The notes beneath the pieces were generated by a model. It ran no database searches. It saw only the letters and a list, made by a program, of their open reading frames with translations, and was not told where the DNA came from. Shown here piece by piece: positions 50,451 through 58,289 of a stretch of 64,000 nucleotides of DNA. Positions within the stretch are counted from its first letter, which is position 1. Each line of letters begins with the position of its first letter. Where the stretch lies: NCBI RefSeq assembly GCF_036634175.1, contig NZ_JAZIFX010000001.1:3162001-3226000 (forward strand). The letters are read 5' to 3'. Both the position numbers and the translations under genes were made by a program. The stretch comes from Streptomyces sp. P9-A2. GTDB taxonomy: Bacteria; Actinomycetota; Actinomycetes; Streptomycetales; Streptomycetaceae.

Positions 50451-51533
50451 TCACTCGTCCGAGGAGAACCGCACCGACCCCGCCGGGATCCGCGCGTCGC
50501 ACCAGACCCTGACCCCGTCCCGGAGTTCGTTGCGGGCGCCGACGACCGCGCCGTCGCCTATCACCGTCCCGGTGAGGACCGACCGCTCCCCCACCCGCGC
50601 GCGTGTGCCGATCAGCGAGTCGGTGACGACCGCGCCGGGTTCGATGACCGCACCCGGCAGGATCGTGCTGCCGAAGACGCGCGCGCCCTCCGCCACGAAC
50701 GCGCCCTCGCCCACCACGGTCCCGCCCGCCAGCTTGGCGTCCGGTGCCACTCTCGCCGTCGGCAGGACCAGCCGGTCGCCGCAGCGTCCCGGGACCGCCG
50801 GGGACGGGGCACGGCCCAGCACCAGGTCCGCGGAGCCCCGTACGAAGGCCGCCGGGGTGCCGAGGTCCAGCCAGTACGTGGAGTCGACCAGGCCCTGAAG
50901 GTGGGCTCCGGCCGACAGCAGGTCCGGGAACGTCTCCCGCTCCACCGACACCGGCCGGCCCGTCGGGATCGTGTCGATGACGGAGCGGCGGAAGACGTAC
51001 GCCCCCGCGTTGATCTGGTCGGTGACGATCTCCTCGGGTGCCTGGGGTTTCTCCAGGAACGCCAGGACGCGGCCCGTGTCGTCGGTGGGGACCAGGCCGT
51101 ACGCCCTGGGGTCCGTCACCTTCGTCAGGTGCAGCGAGACGTCCGCGCCCGTCGTGCGATGGGTGCGCACCAGCGCCTGGATGTCCAGGCCCGTGAGGAT
51201 GTCGCCGTTGAAGATCAGCACCGGTTCGTCCGGGCCGGAGTGCAGCCGGGAGGCGACGTTGCGGATGGCGCCGCCCGTGCCGAGTGGCTCCTCCTCCGTC
51301 ACGTACTCGATGTGCAGCCCCAGCGACGAGCCGTCGCCGAAGTACGGTTCGAAGACCTCGGCCAGATAGGACGTGGCCAGGACGATGTGCTCGACGCCGG
51401 CCGCTCTGGCTCTCGCCAGTTGGTGCGTGAGGAAGGGCACCCCGGCCGCCCGGACCATGGGCTTCGGGGTGTGCACCGTGAGCGGGCGCAACCGGGTGCC
51501 CTTGCCGCCGACCAGGAGAATCGCTTCTGTCAC
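50451..51533 (-). CDS. Sugar-1-phosphate nucleotidyltransferase, probably mannose-1-phosphate guanylyltransferase
   Basis: This 360-residue enzyme should join a sugar-1-phosphate to an NTP, most likely giving GDP-mannose from the product of ManB. The N-terminal nucleotidyltransferase domain has GGKGTRLRPLT at residues 9-19, PKPMVRAAGVPFL, FNGDILTG and VLAFLEKP. The C-terminal third is a left-handed beta-helix of hexapeptide repeats (VVGEGAFVAEGARVFGSTIL). GTG 51533 starts TEAILLVGGKG. In mycobacteria the equivalent gene (Rv3264c, from memory) also lies just beyond fbiA and fbiB. Sugar specificity is inferred, not shown. Confidence 0.87.
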   Translation of the reverse strand: MTEAILLVGGKGTRLRPLTVHTPKPMVRAAGVPFLTHQLARARAAGVEHIVLATSYLAEVFEPYFGDGSSLGLHIEYVTEEEPLGTGGAIRNVASRLHSGPDEPVLIFNGDILTGLDIQALVRTHRTTGADVSLHLTKVTDPRAYGLVPTDDTGRVLAFLEKPQAPEEIVTDQINAGAYVFRRSVIDTIPTGRPVSVERETFPDLLSAGAHLQGLVDSTYWLDLGTPAAFVRGSADLVLGRAPSPAVPGRCGDRLVLPTARVAPDAKLAGGTVVGEGAFVAEGARVFGSTILPGAVIEPGAVVTDSLIGTRARVGERSVLTGTVIGDGAVVGARNELRDGVRVWCDARIPAGSVRFSSDE

Positions 51534-51556
51534 CTGTCGTCTCTGCTTCCTGCCGG

Positions 51557-51584
51557 GACCGGCCGAACTGTTTTTCGGCCGGTC
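51557..51584 (-). terminator. Hairpin between the amidase and nucleotidyltransferase genes
   Basis: Perfect 10-base-pair stem GACCGGCCGA (51557-51566) with TCGGCCGGTC (51575-51584) and an 8-base loop. It lies 24 bases before the nucleotidyltransferase start and 80 past the amidase stop, so it can end amidase transcripts. Confidence 0.55.
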
Positions 51585-51663
51585 GGTGTATGCAGACCGT
51601 CGCACAGCGGTTCCGACGGCGGTGCCTCCGGCAGGAAGGAACGCGGCCCGGTGGTCCGCCCCC

Positions 51664-53253
51664 TCAGCGGCCCTGGTAACCGGCCGCCGCGGAGCGGGCG
51701 GTGCCGAGCTTGTCGTAGAGCTTCCCCCCTGGGCACAGGGTGTTGAACCCGTCCCGGTGACCGGAGATCACGTTCAGTCGTACCTTCGTGCCTTTTTCGT
51801 AGAGATTGCCACCACCGGACGTCAGGTATGTCTTCGCGCTCGGATCCATACCGTGCAGCCCGAGCTTCCACGCGGTGAGCTGGGCGACACCCGTCACCGC
51901 GACGGCAGGCGGATTCGTGGAGTCGAAGGTGCCGAGAACCGCCACGCCCATGGTGTTGCTGTTGAACCCCAGAGTGTGGGCGCCCAGCACCGGGTTGGCC
52001 ACTCCCCCGGCACGCCCCTCGTAGATCTTGCCGCACTTGTCGACGAGGAAGTTGTAGCCGATGTCCCGCCAGCCCATGCTTCCCGTGTGGTAGCGGTAGA
52101 TACCGCGGATGACCGAAGGAGCCTGCTCGCACGTGTAGTTGTTGCCGGTAGCGGTGTGGTGCACGAAGGCCGCGCCCACCTTGTCGGTGTACACAAAGCT
52201 CTTCTCCCGCAGGCTCTCGTCCGCACCCCATCCGCTGCGCGTGACGATGCCGGGGCGCGGTCCGATGTACGGCTCCGCCTGCGGCTTCCCGCCGCTGTTC
52301 GCCTCCTGCCCGGCCGCCTCGGCGCCGCGCAGAACGTGGTACTCCTCCTCCGTCTCCGCCCGGGTCAGCGCCGGGATCTCGGTGGCGCCCAAGGGGACGA
52401 GCTGGGCGTTGGCAGCGGAGGCGGCGGTCGCCTCGGCGCTCATCACACCGGTACGGGGAGCGTCCGCCGGGGTGCCCGCGGAGCCGTCGGCGGGTTCGCG
52501 ACCGGGGTCCTCATCAGTGTTTCCGTCGGTGCTTTCGTCGGTGCTTTCGTCAGGGCTTCCGCCGGGGCCCTCGGCAGTGCCGCTCCCGGGCGGAGCGCCC
52601 TCCCCCGGGTCGACGAGTTCGAGGCGCATCCCGGACGGCAGCAGCGAGGTGGCCTCCTCGGCCTCTTTCCCGGCGCCTTCCTCGGCGGTGGAACCCGGGG
52701 ACTCGGAACCCGCCTTCGGCTCCGGCTCCGAGTCGGGTCCGGCTTCCGCCCGGACCCGGATCTCCACACCGTCCGACGCGCCCACCCACAGCGGTGCGGT
52801 GGCGCCGCGGACCCGGCCCGAGGTGCGTTCGGCGGTCTCGGGGTCGGCCGCGTGGTCGGCGTTGTGGGTCTCGACGTCCTGCCAGCCGGACCAGGCTCCG
52901 CTGTCCGCCGCGCGGGCGCGGACCTGGACCTGGCCGTGGAGTTCGGCGGTGGGGTCGTCCCAGATGACGCCGACGAGGGAGAAGTGCCGTACGGACTGCG
53001 GGGTGAGGCCGAACACGGCGGCACCGGAGGCGCGGTCGGGGTCGAGGGGCCGCAGGGGCAGCGACTGGGTGCTGCCGGGGGTACCGGATCCGGTCGTCAC
53101 CGCTGCGCGGGTGGCCGCCGGCACCGTCCCGCCCGGTCCCGCGGCCGCCGCGACGGCGGACGGGGCGAGGGGCAGGGCGAGTGCGGCCGCACAGGTGACG
53201 CCGATGGAGGAAGCGAGAGTTCTACGCATGCCCCTGAGCTTGGACATAGTCAT
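51664..53253 (-). CDS. Secreted PGRP-type N-acetylmuramoyl-L-alanine amidase
   Basis: The enzyme should cut the bond between muramic acid and the stem peptide in cell-wall peptidoglycan. The 529-residue protein has a signal peptide (TLASSIGVTCAAALALPLAPSAVA), an N-terminal beta-rich domain, an acidic Glu/Asp/Ser/Thr-rich linker at about 225-265 and a C-terminal PGRP/amidase domain from about 345. Zinc ligands are visible: His in FVHHTATGNN, His in VISGHRDGFNT and Cys in TLCPGGKLYD. The frame opens at ATG 53253, but ATG 53247 and ATG 53229 are also possible since none has a good ribosome site. It may trim or remodel the wall together with the LCP proteins downstream. Confidence 0.9.
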   Translation of the reverse strand: MTMSKLRGMRRTLASSIGVTCAAALALPLAPSAVAAAAGPGGTVPAATRAAVTTGSGTPGSTQSLPLRPLDPDRASGAAVFGLTPQSVRHFSLVGVIWDDPTAELHGQVQVRARAADSGAWSGWQDVETHNADHAADPETAERTSGRVRGATAPLWVGASDGVEIRVRAEAGPDSEPEPKAGSESPGSTAEEGAGKEAEEATSLLPSGMRLELVDPGEGAPPGSGTAEGPGGSPDESTDESTDGNTDEDPGREPADGSAGTPADAPRTGVMSAEATAASAANAQLVPLGATEIPALTRAETEEEYHVLRGAEAAGQEANSGGKPQAEPYIGPRPGIVTRSGWGADESLREKSFVYTDKVGAAFVHHTATGNNYTCEQAPSVIRGIYRYHTGSMGWRDIGYNFLVDKCGKIYEGRAGGVANPVLGAHTLGFNSNTMGVAVLGTFDSTNPPAVAVTGVAQLTAWKLGLHGMDPSAKTYLTSGGGNLYEKGTKVRLNVISGHRDGFNTLCPGGKLYDKLGTARSAAAGYQGR

Positions 53254-53358
53254 ACAAATCTGTCCATCGGGGAATTGACGAGCTGTCGGGATCCGTTCCC
53301 CCGAACCGGTGCTCCGTGCACTCGGTGCCCGCGGCCGTGCCCGCGTACGCTTGCGCGG

Positions 53359-54114
53359 GTGAACGCCACCGACCGCACCCCCGCCGACCTGCTGGGTTCC
53401 GCTCTCGCCGCGGACCCGGGACGCCCCCTGGTGACCTTCTACGACGACGCCACGGGCGAACGCGTCGAATTGTCCGTGGCCACCTTCGCCAATTGGGTGG
53501 CCAAGACCGCGAACCTGCTTCAGGACGAACTGGCCGCCGAGCCCGGTGACCGTGTGGCGCTACTGCTGCCCGCGCACTGGCAGACGGCCGTGTGGCTGCT
53601 GGCGTGCGCGTCGGTGGGCGTGGTCGCGGACGTGTCCGGCGACCCGGCGGCGGCCGAGGTCGTGGTGAGCGGGCCGGACGCGCTGGAGAGGGCGCGGGCC
53701 TGCTCGGGCGCACGGATCGCGCTGGCCCTCAGGCCGCTCGGCGGACGGTTCCCACAGCCTCCTGAGGGCTTCGCCGACTACGCCGTGGAGGTCCCGGGAC
53801 AGGGCGACCGGTTCGCACCGTACGTGCCGGTCGACCCCGAGGCCCCGGCCCTGATCGTGGCGGGCCGGGAGTTCACCGGGGCCGAGGTGGTGCAGCGGGC
53901 CCGCGCGGAGGCGACGGAACTCGGACTGACCGGGCCGGCGTCGCGCATCCTGTCGGGGCTGTCGTACGACACCTGGGAGGGGCTCCGCGCAGGCCTGTAC
54001 GGGCCGCTGGCGACCGGCGGCTCGGTGGTGCTGTGCCGGAACCTGGACCGGATCGGGGACGACGCCCTGGACAAGCGGGTGGAGAGCGAACGGGTCACCG
54101 TCATCGCCCGCTGA
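53359..54114 (+). CDS. TIGR03089 family protein, truncated AMP-binding-enzyme fold
   Basis: This 251-residue protein resembles the N-terminal part of acyl-CoA/AMP-forming ligases (TPADLLGSALAADPGRPLVTFYDDATGERVELSVATFANWVAK, GDRVALLLPAHWQTAVWLLACASVGVVADV) but is half their length and lacks the ATP-binding P-loop TSGTTG segment. This is normal for the TIGR03089 family of Actinobacteria, whose function is unknown. GTG 53359 starts NATDRTPADLL. It is divergent from the amidase gene over 105 bases and lies before the first LCP gene. Confidence 0.82.
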   Translation: MNATDRTPADLLGSALAADPGRPLVTFYDDATGERVELSVATFANWVAKTANLLQDELAAEPGDRVALLLPAHWQTAVWLLACASVGVVADVSGDPAAAEVVVSGPDALERARACSGARIALALRPLGGRFPQPPEGFADYAVEVPGQGDRFAPYVPVDPEAPALIVAGREFTGAEVVQRARAEATELGLTGPASRILSGLSYDTWEGLRAGLYGPLATGGSVVLCRNLDRIGDDALDKRVESERVTVIAR

Positions 54115-54463
54115 CGGCCTGCCCGTCCCACCGCCACACACCCGCACCCACACCCACACCCACACCCACCGACGGAACCGGAACCGAAACGGGACCGGGC
54201 CGGGCCGGGCCGATCGCCCGAACCGAGCCCGCCGGACCGTCCCCCGTCCGGCACATCCCCTCCCCCGTTCGGCTCAGCAGCATCCGCCGCCGCCGCGCAT
54301 CCGGGTCATCGTCGTATCAGCGGCGTGCCCGGCACGCGGCAGGCGGCGCCTGCCGGGCACGCCTGGCACCGCACGCCCTGATGCCCGTACGCCGTCCCGT
54401 ATCTCCCTACGCCGTCCCGCGGTTCCGCGTGCCGCCGCAAGCCGTCCCGTACGCAGTGAGGGG
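54115..54463 (+). other. Non-coding gap upstream of the first LCP gene
   Basis: A 349-base interval with a CA-rich microsatellite (repeats of ACCCAC at about 54136-54170) and G/C-homopolymer-like stretches (GGGCCGGGCC at 54197-54210). No gene and no clear promoter hexamers are seen. Confidence 0.5.
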
Positions 54464-55756
54464 GTGGACCCGGTCGTGAACGACACCGCAGGCGCGCCCC
54501 CCGCGGGCGGGGGCATCCTCGGGCCGGGGGCGGGAGCCTCGGCGAGCGGGGCGGGGCTGCCGCGGCGCAGACGGCGGCGATGGATGACCGGCGCCGGGCT
54601 CGGTGTCGCGGCACTGCTCGTCGTGACCGCCGGGGCCGGGCGGGCGGTGTACGTGAAGCTCGAGGGGAACCTCACCGCGGACGAGGCGGCCGCGGCCGAG
54701 CTCGCGCGGTTCGAGAGGGAGCGGCCCACGGCGCTGGTCGAGGAGGCCCGGAACATCCTGCTGATCGGCTCGGACTCGCGGTCCGGGAACGAGAACGGCC
54801 GTTACGGCCGGGACCCGGGGACGGAACGGTCCGACACCGTGATCCTGCTGCACCTGCCGGCGGGCCGGGGCAGCGCCACCGCGGTGTCCCTGCCCCGGGA
54901 TCTGATGGTGGACGTGCCGGGCTGTCTGCGCCGGGACGGCACCCGCGCCGAGCCCGTGTTCACGATGTTCAACCAGGCATTCGAGCAGGGCGGCTCCGCC
55001 TGCGCCATCCGTACCGTGGAGAAACTCACCGGCATTCGCGTGGACCATCACATCGTCGTGGACTTCCACGGTTTCAAGGAGATGGTCGAGGCGGTCGACG
55101 GCGTCGAGGTGTGTCTGCGTGAACCCATTGACGACAAGGCGGCCGAACTGAAGCTGCCCGCGGGCCGGGTGACACTGAACGGGGAACAGGCCCTCGGCTA
55201 TGTCCGCGCCCGCAAGTCTCTCGGTGACGGCAGCGATACGCACCGTATGGAACGTCAGCAGCGGTTCCTCGGAGCGCTCGTCAACAAGGTGAGCGGCAAT
55301 GACGTTCTGCTGAATCCGGCCAAGCTGTATCCCGTTCTGCACGCGGCCACTTCGGCACTGACGACCGACCCGAAATTGGCGAGTCTGCGTGGTTTGTACG
55401 AACTCGCCCGCGGTCTCCGCGACATCCCCGCGGAACACGTGCAATTCCTCACCGCACCCCGGGAGCCGTACGCGAAAGACGCCAATCGGGACCAGCTTTC
55501 GCAGCCCGCGGCGGAGGAGCTGTTCGAGCGGCTGCACAGGGACGCGCCGGTCACAGTCACCCGAAGCACGGCGCGGAGTTCCGTCACGGAATCCGAGCCC
55601 GGCGCCCCACCCGGTAATTCGGACATTGCCGCCACGGAGAGTGACGAAAGGGTCACTCGGAATGAATCCGGGGAGCAGGCGGAGGAAGCCGCCGAAGCGG
55701 CTTCTCCCGCACCGACGTTCTCCGGAAACACAGCCGCCGAGGAGGCCTGCACGTAA
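54464..55756 (+). CDS. LCP (LytR-CpsA-Psr) family glycopolymer ligase, first of the cluster
   Basis: LCP proteins transfer lipid-linked glycopolymers such as teichoic acid-like chains to peptidoglycan outside the cell. The 430-residue protein has a basic cytoplasmic N-terminus (RRRRRRW), a membrane segment at about 42-60 and an LCP domain at about 95-310 with NILLIGSDSRSG, SDTVILLHL, VSLPRDLMVDVPGC and GEQALGYVRARKSLGDG, containing the Asp and Arg residues of the active site. Unlike its neighbours it lacks a LytR_C domain and ends in a short acidic tail. Start GTG 54464 or GTG 54476. The last 150 codons are less GC-rich than the rest. Confidence 0.9.
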   Translation: MDPVVNDTAGAPPAGGGILGPGAGASASGAGLPRRRRRRWMTGAGLGVAALLVVTAGAGRAVYVKLEGNLTADEAAAAELARFERERPTALVEEARNILLIGSDSRSGNENGRYGRDPGTERSDTVILLHLPAGRGSATAVSLPRDLMVDVPGCLRRDGTRAEPVFTMFNQAFEQGGSACAIRTVEKLTGIRVDHHIVVDFHGFKEMVEAVDGVEVCLREPIDDKAAELKLPAGRVTLNGEQALGYVRARKSLGDGSDTHRMERQQRFLGALVNKVSGNDVLLNPAKLYPVLHAATSALTTDPKLASLRGLYELARGLRDIPAEHVQFLTAPREPYAKDANRDQLSQPAAEELFERLHRDAPVTVTRSTARSSVTESEPGAPPGNSDIAATESDERVTRNESGEQAEEAAEAASPAPTFSGNTAAEEACT

Positions 55757-56006
55757 AGCCGGCCCTCGGATGCCCCCGGATGACTCCCAGAGCTGAAGTC
55801 ATGTCAACAGATATGAGCGAATTGCCCAGTTATATGGATGTGGAATACGCCACGGGCGTCGCCGAAGGCCGTTCCGTGCCGTTAGTGTGAGCGCTCCCGG
55901 TGCGCGCGTTCCTTGAGATTCACCCTGCAGTCGCGCACTGTGTGACCGACCGAGCGCCTGGGAGGGGAAAGGCGCCGCGTGGCACCGACGGAGGATTCAA
56001 ACGACC
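55757..56006 (+). promoter_or_regulatory. Upstream region of the second LCP gene with GGAAT ... TAGTGTGA pattern
   Basis: GGAAT at 55842-55846 and TAGTGTGA at 55883-55890 lie 41 bases apart, start to start. The same pair with the same distance occurs before the third LCP gene. GGAAT matches the -35 of SigE-type (ECF) promoters, so TAGTGTGA would lie near the transcription start. A GACGGAGGAT ribosome site follows near the GTG start. Confidence 0.5.
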
Positions 56007-57875
56007 GTGGACGCGCAAGGCCGTGGACGGGGCAACGACATCGACCCCGCAGACCAGTGGGTACTCAATCCGGACACCGGCGATTACGAGCTGCGACTGA
56101 ACCATTCCGCACCGCAGCAGCCGATCCCCTCTCCCCGTGGACCCCGTGCCTCCGGCGCGGCTCCGGGGGGCGCGAATCCGGGCGGCGCGGCTCCGGGCAA
56201 AGGTTCCGGTGCCGACGCACCGCGCGGTCGTACCGGTGCTCCCGGGCGTACGGCGGAGCGGCCCGCCGGCCGCAGGGCGTCCGAGCGTGGGACACCTGAA
56301 CGCGGGACACCCGAGCCTGGGACGCCTGAACGTGGGACACCCGAGCGTGAAGGGCCGCCGCGCAGACGCCGGGACGCACCCGAGGAACCGTCGGCGGGCC
56401 GGCGCGGACGCCGGCCGGTGAAGAAGAAGTCGAAGGCGAAGAAGGCCTTGCTGTGGACCGGCGGGACGATGGCGTTCGTGGTGCTCGCCACCGCCGTGGG
56501 CGGTTATCTGTATCTGGAGCACCTCAACCGCAACATCGACTCGATCCCCGACGACGGCGCGAGCACCGGTGGCTTCCAGAAGGACAGGGCCATCAACATC
56601 CTGCTGATCGGCACCGACAAGCGCACCGGCGCGGGCAACGAGGGCTACGGCGACAAGGGCAGCGCCGGGCACGCCGACACCACGCTCCTGCTGCACGTCT
56701 CCAAGGACCGCACGAACGCGACCGCGCTCAGCATCCCGCGCGACCTGATCGTCGACATCCCCGACTGCCCCACGACGATGGAGGACGGGACGGAGAAGAC
56801 GATCCCGGGCTCCAGGGGCCGCTTCAACACCAGCCTCGGCCAGAGCGAGCGCACGCCGAGCTGCACCATGCGGACGGTCACCGAGCTGACCGGGATCACG
56901 CCGGACAACTTCATGGTGGCCGACTTCAACGCGATCAAGACGCTGACCACGGCGGTCGGCGGGGTCGACATCTGTGTCGCCAAGGACGTCGACGACCCGG
57001 ACTCCAAGCTCCAGCTGACCGCCGGCCCCCACACCATCGAGGGCGAGGAGGCTCTGGCGTTCGTCCGCACTCGGCACGCGTGGGGCAACCAGGGCGACCT
57101 CGACCGCATCAAGGTGCAGCAGCAGTTCCTCGGCGCGCTGATGCGGCAGTTGAAGTCCAACGACACGCTCACCAGCCCGACGAAGATGGTCAAGCTCGCG
57201 GAGGCGGGTACCGAGGCGCTCACGGTCGACTCCCAGCTGGACAGCATCAACAAGCTGAAGGACCTCGGTCTGGAGCTGGGCAAACTCAACGTCAAGAACC
57301 TGGCGTTCATCACGCTGCCGGTGAAGGACAACCCCGTGGAGACGGTGAAGGCGACCGTCGTCGTGAATGACTCCCAGGCGCCGGAGATATTCGACCTGCT
57401 CAAGAACGACGTGTCGTTCACCGAGGTCAAGCAGCAGAAGAAGGAGGAGAAGGCCGCCGTCGCCGCCCGTCTCAAGGGCACCAAGGCACCGGCCTCGGAC
57501 GTCCGGGTGCAGGTCCTCAACGGCGGCGGCCCGTCGGGCAGTGCCCAGGACACCGTCACCTGGCTCCAGCTCGACGAAGGCGTCAGCAAGTCGGAGAACG
57601 CCGGCAACGCCGACGAGACGCTCAAGAAGACCACCCTCGAGTACGCGCCCGACCAGGCCGACCAGGCCCGCCGCCTCGCCGACATCATGGGCCTGTCCGG
57701 CTCGGGAATGAAACCCGGTGAGAGCGTCACCAACTCACAGGGGCTGCCCACGATGACGCTGACCCTCGGCAAGGACTTCAAGGGTGCGGGCATCTCCCTC
57801 ACCCCTCCGTCCAAGGCATCGGACGACATCAAGGAGTCCACGTCCACGGCGGACAAGGTCGAGTGCGCGCAGTGA
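56007..57875 (+). CDS. LCP family glycopolymer ligase with LytR_C domain, second of the cluster
   Basis: This 622-residue protein has a long cytoplasmic N-terminus opening VDAQGRGRGNDIDPADQWVL, with a (E)RGTPE repeat at about 93-113, a Lys/Arg cluster, a membrane segment at 147-170, an LCP domain at about 190-400 (NILLIGTDKRTGAGNEGYGD, ADTTLLLHVSKDRTNATALS, RFNTSLGQ, GEEALAFVRTRHAWG) and a LytR_C domain near 495-600 (VRVQVLNGGGPSGSAQ). It ends VECAQ. GTG 56007 is fixed by alignment with the paralogue at 58290, which shares GACGGAGGAT before the start. It is a close tandem duplicate of that gene. Confidence 0.92.
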   Translation: MDAQGRGRGNDIDPADQWVLNPDTGDYELRLNHSAPQQPIPSPRGPRASGAAPGGANPGGAAPGKGSGADAPRGRTGAPGRTAERPAGRRASERGTPERGTPEPGTPERGTPEREGPPRRRRDAPEEPSAGRRGRRPVKKKSKAKKALLWTGGTMAFVVLATAVGGYLYLEHLNRNIDSIPDDGASTGGFQKDRAINILLIGTDKRTGAGNEGYGDKGSAGHADTTLLLHVSKDRTNATALSIPRDLIVDIPDCPTTMEDGTEKTIPGSRGRFNTSLGQSERTPSCTMRTVTELTGITPDNFMVADFNAIKTLTTAVGGVDICVAKDVDDPDSKLQLTAGPHTIEGEEALAFVRTRHAWGNQGDLDRIKVQQQFLGALMRQLKSNDTLTSPTKMVKLAEAGTEALTVDSQLDSINKLKDLGLELGKLNVKNLAFITLPVKDNPVETVKATVVVNDSQAPEIFDLLKNDVSFTEVKQQKKEEKAAVAARLKGTKAPASDVRVQVLNGGGPSGSAQDTVTWLQLDEGVSKSENAGNADETLKKTTLEYAPDQADQARRLADIMGLSGSGMKPGESVTNSQGLPTMTLTLGKDFKGAGISLTPPSKASDDIKESTSTADKVECAQ

Positions 57876-58289
57876 CGCGACGCGCGTCGCGCGGTGCGGC
57901 GCGGCGCGGTGCGGCGCCTTGCCGTGCCTTGCGGTGCGCGGGCGAAGCCTCCGCGGATACGCCGGGTGACCCGACGGGCAGGCCCGTCGGGTGCCCTGCG
58001 GGGCGTGTGACGGACCCGTACGCGGGGCGCCCGGACGGCGCGAGCCCTGCGGAGAACGGCGGCTCCATGCCGCCACTTCCCCACCCAATAAGGCGGTTTA
58101 CCCCTTTTTGTGGACGAGGAATTCGTCACTGGGGCCCCGTCCCGCTCAGGTCGGCGGCTAGTGTGAACGCTCCAGTGCCCCGGCCGCGAGGACCGTTCTG
58201 GCGTCGCGGGCACGGTGGTGACCAGCACGCGCGGACACCCTCCGGAGGGGGGAGGGTGCCGTGTGGCCCCGACGGAGGATCGGACGAGC
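57876..58289 (+). other. Gap between second and third LCP genes with terminator and promoter pattern
   Basis: The first 70 bases are GC-only-like repeats (GCGGTGCGGCGC variants). A terminator hairpin is at 57969-57992. Further on, GGAAT at 58118-58122 and TAGTGTGA at 58159-58166 repeat, with the same 41-base distance, the pattern before the second LCP gene; here GTC also lies 16 bases after GGAAT, as in SigE promoters. No gene is present. Confidence 0.6.
57969..57992 (+). terminator. Terminator hairpin after the second LCP gene
   Basis: Perfect 11-base-pair stem ACCCGACGGGC with GCCCGTCGGGT around a 2-base loop (in practice a 4-base loop), 94 bases after the stop. No T-run. Confidence 0.65.

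Noticed and set aside
51373..53358. Long upstream extension of the TIGR03089 frame
   Set aside because: The extension is antisense to the amidase and nucleotidyltransferase genes; the family similarity begins at GTG 53359.
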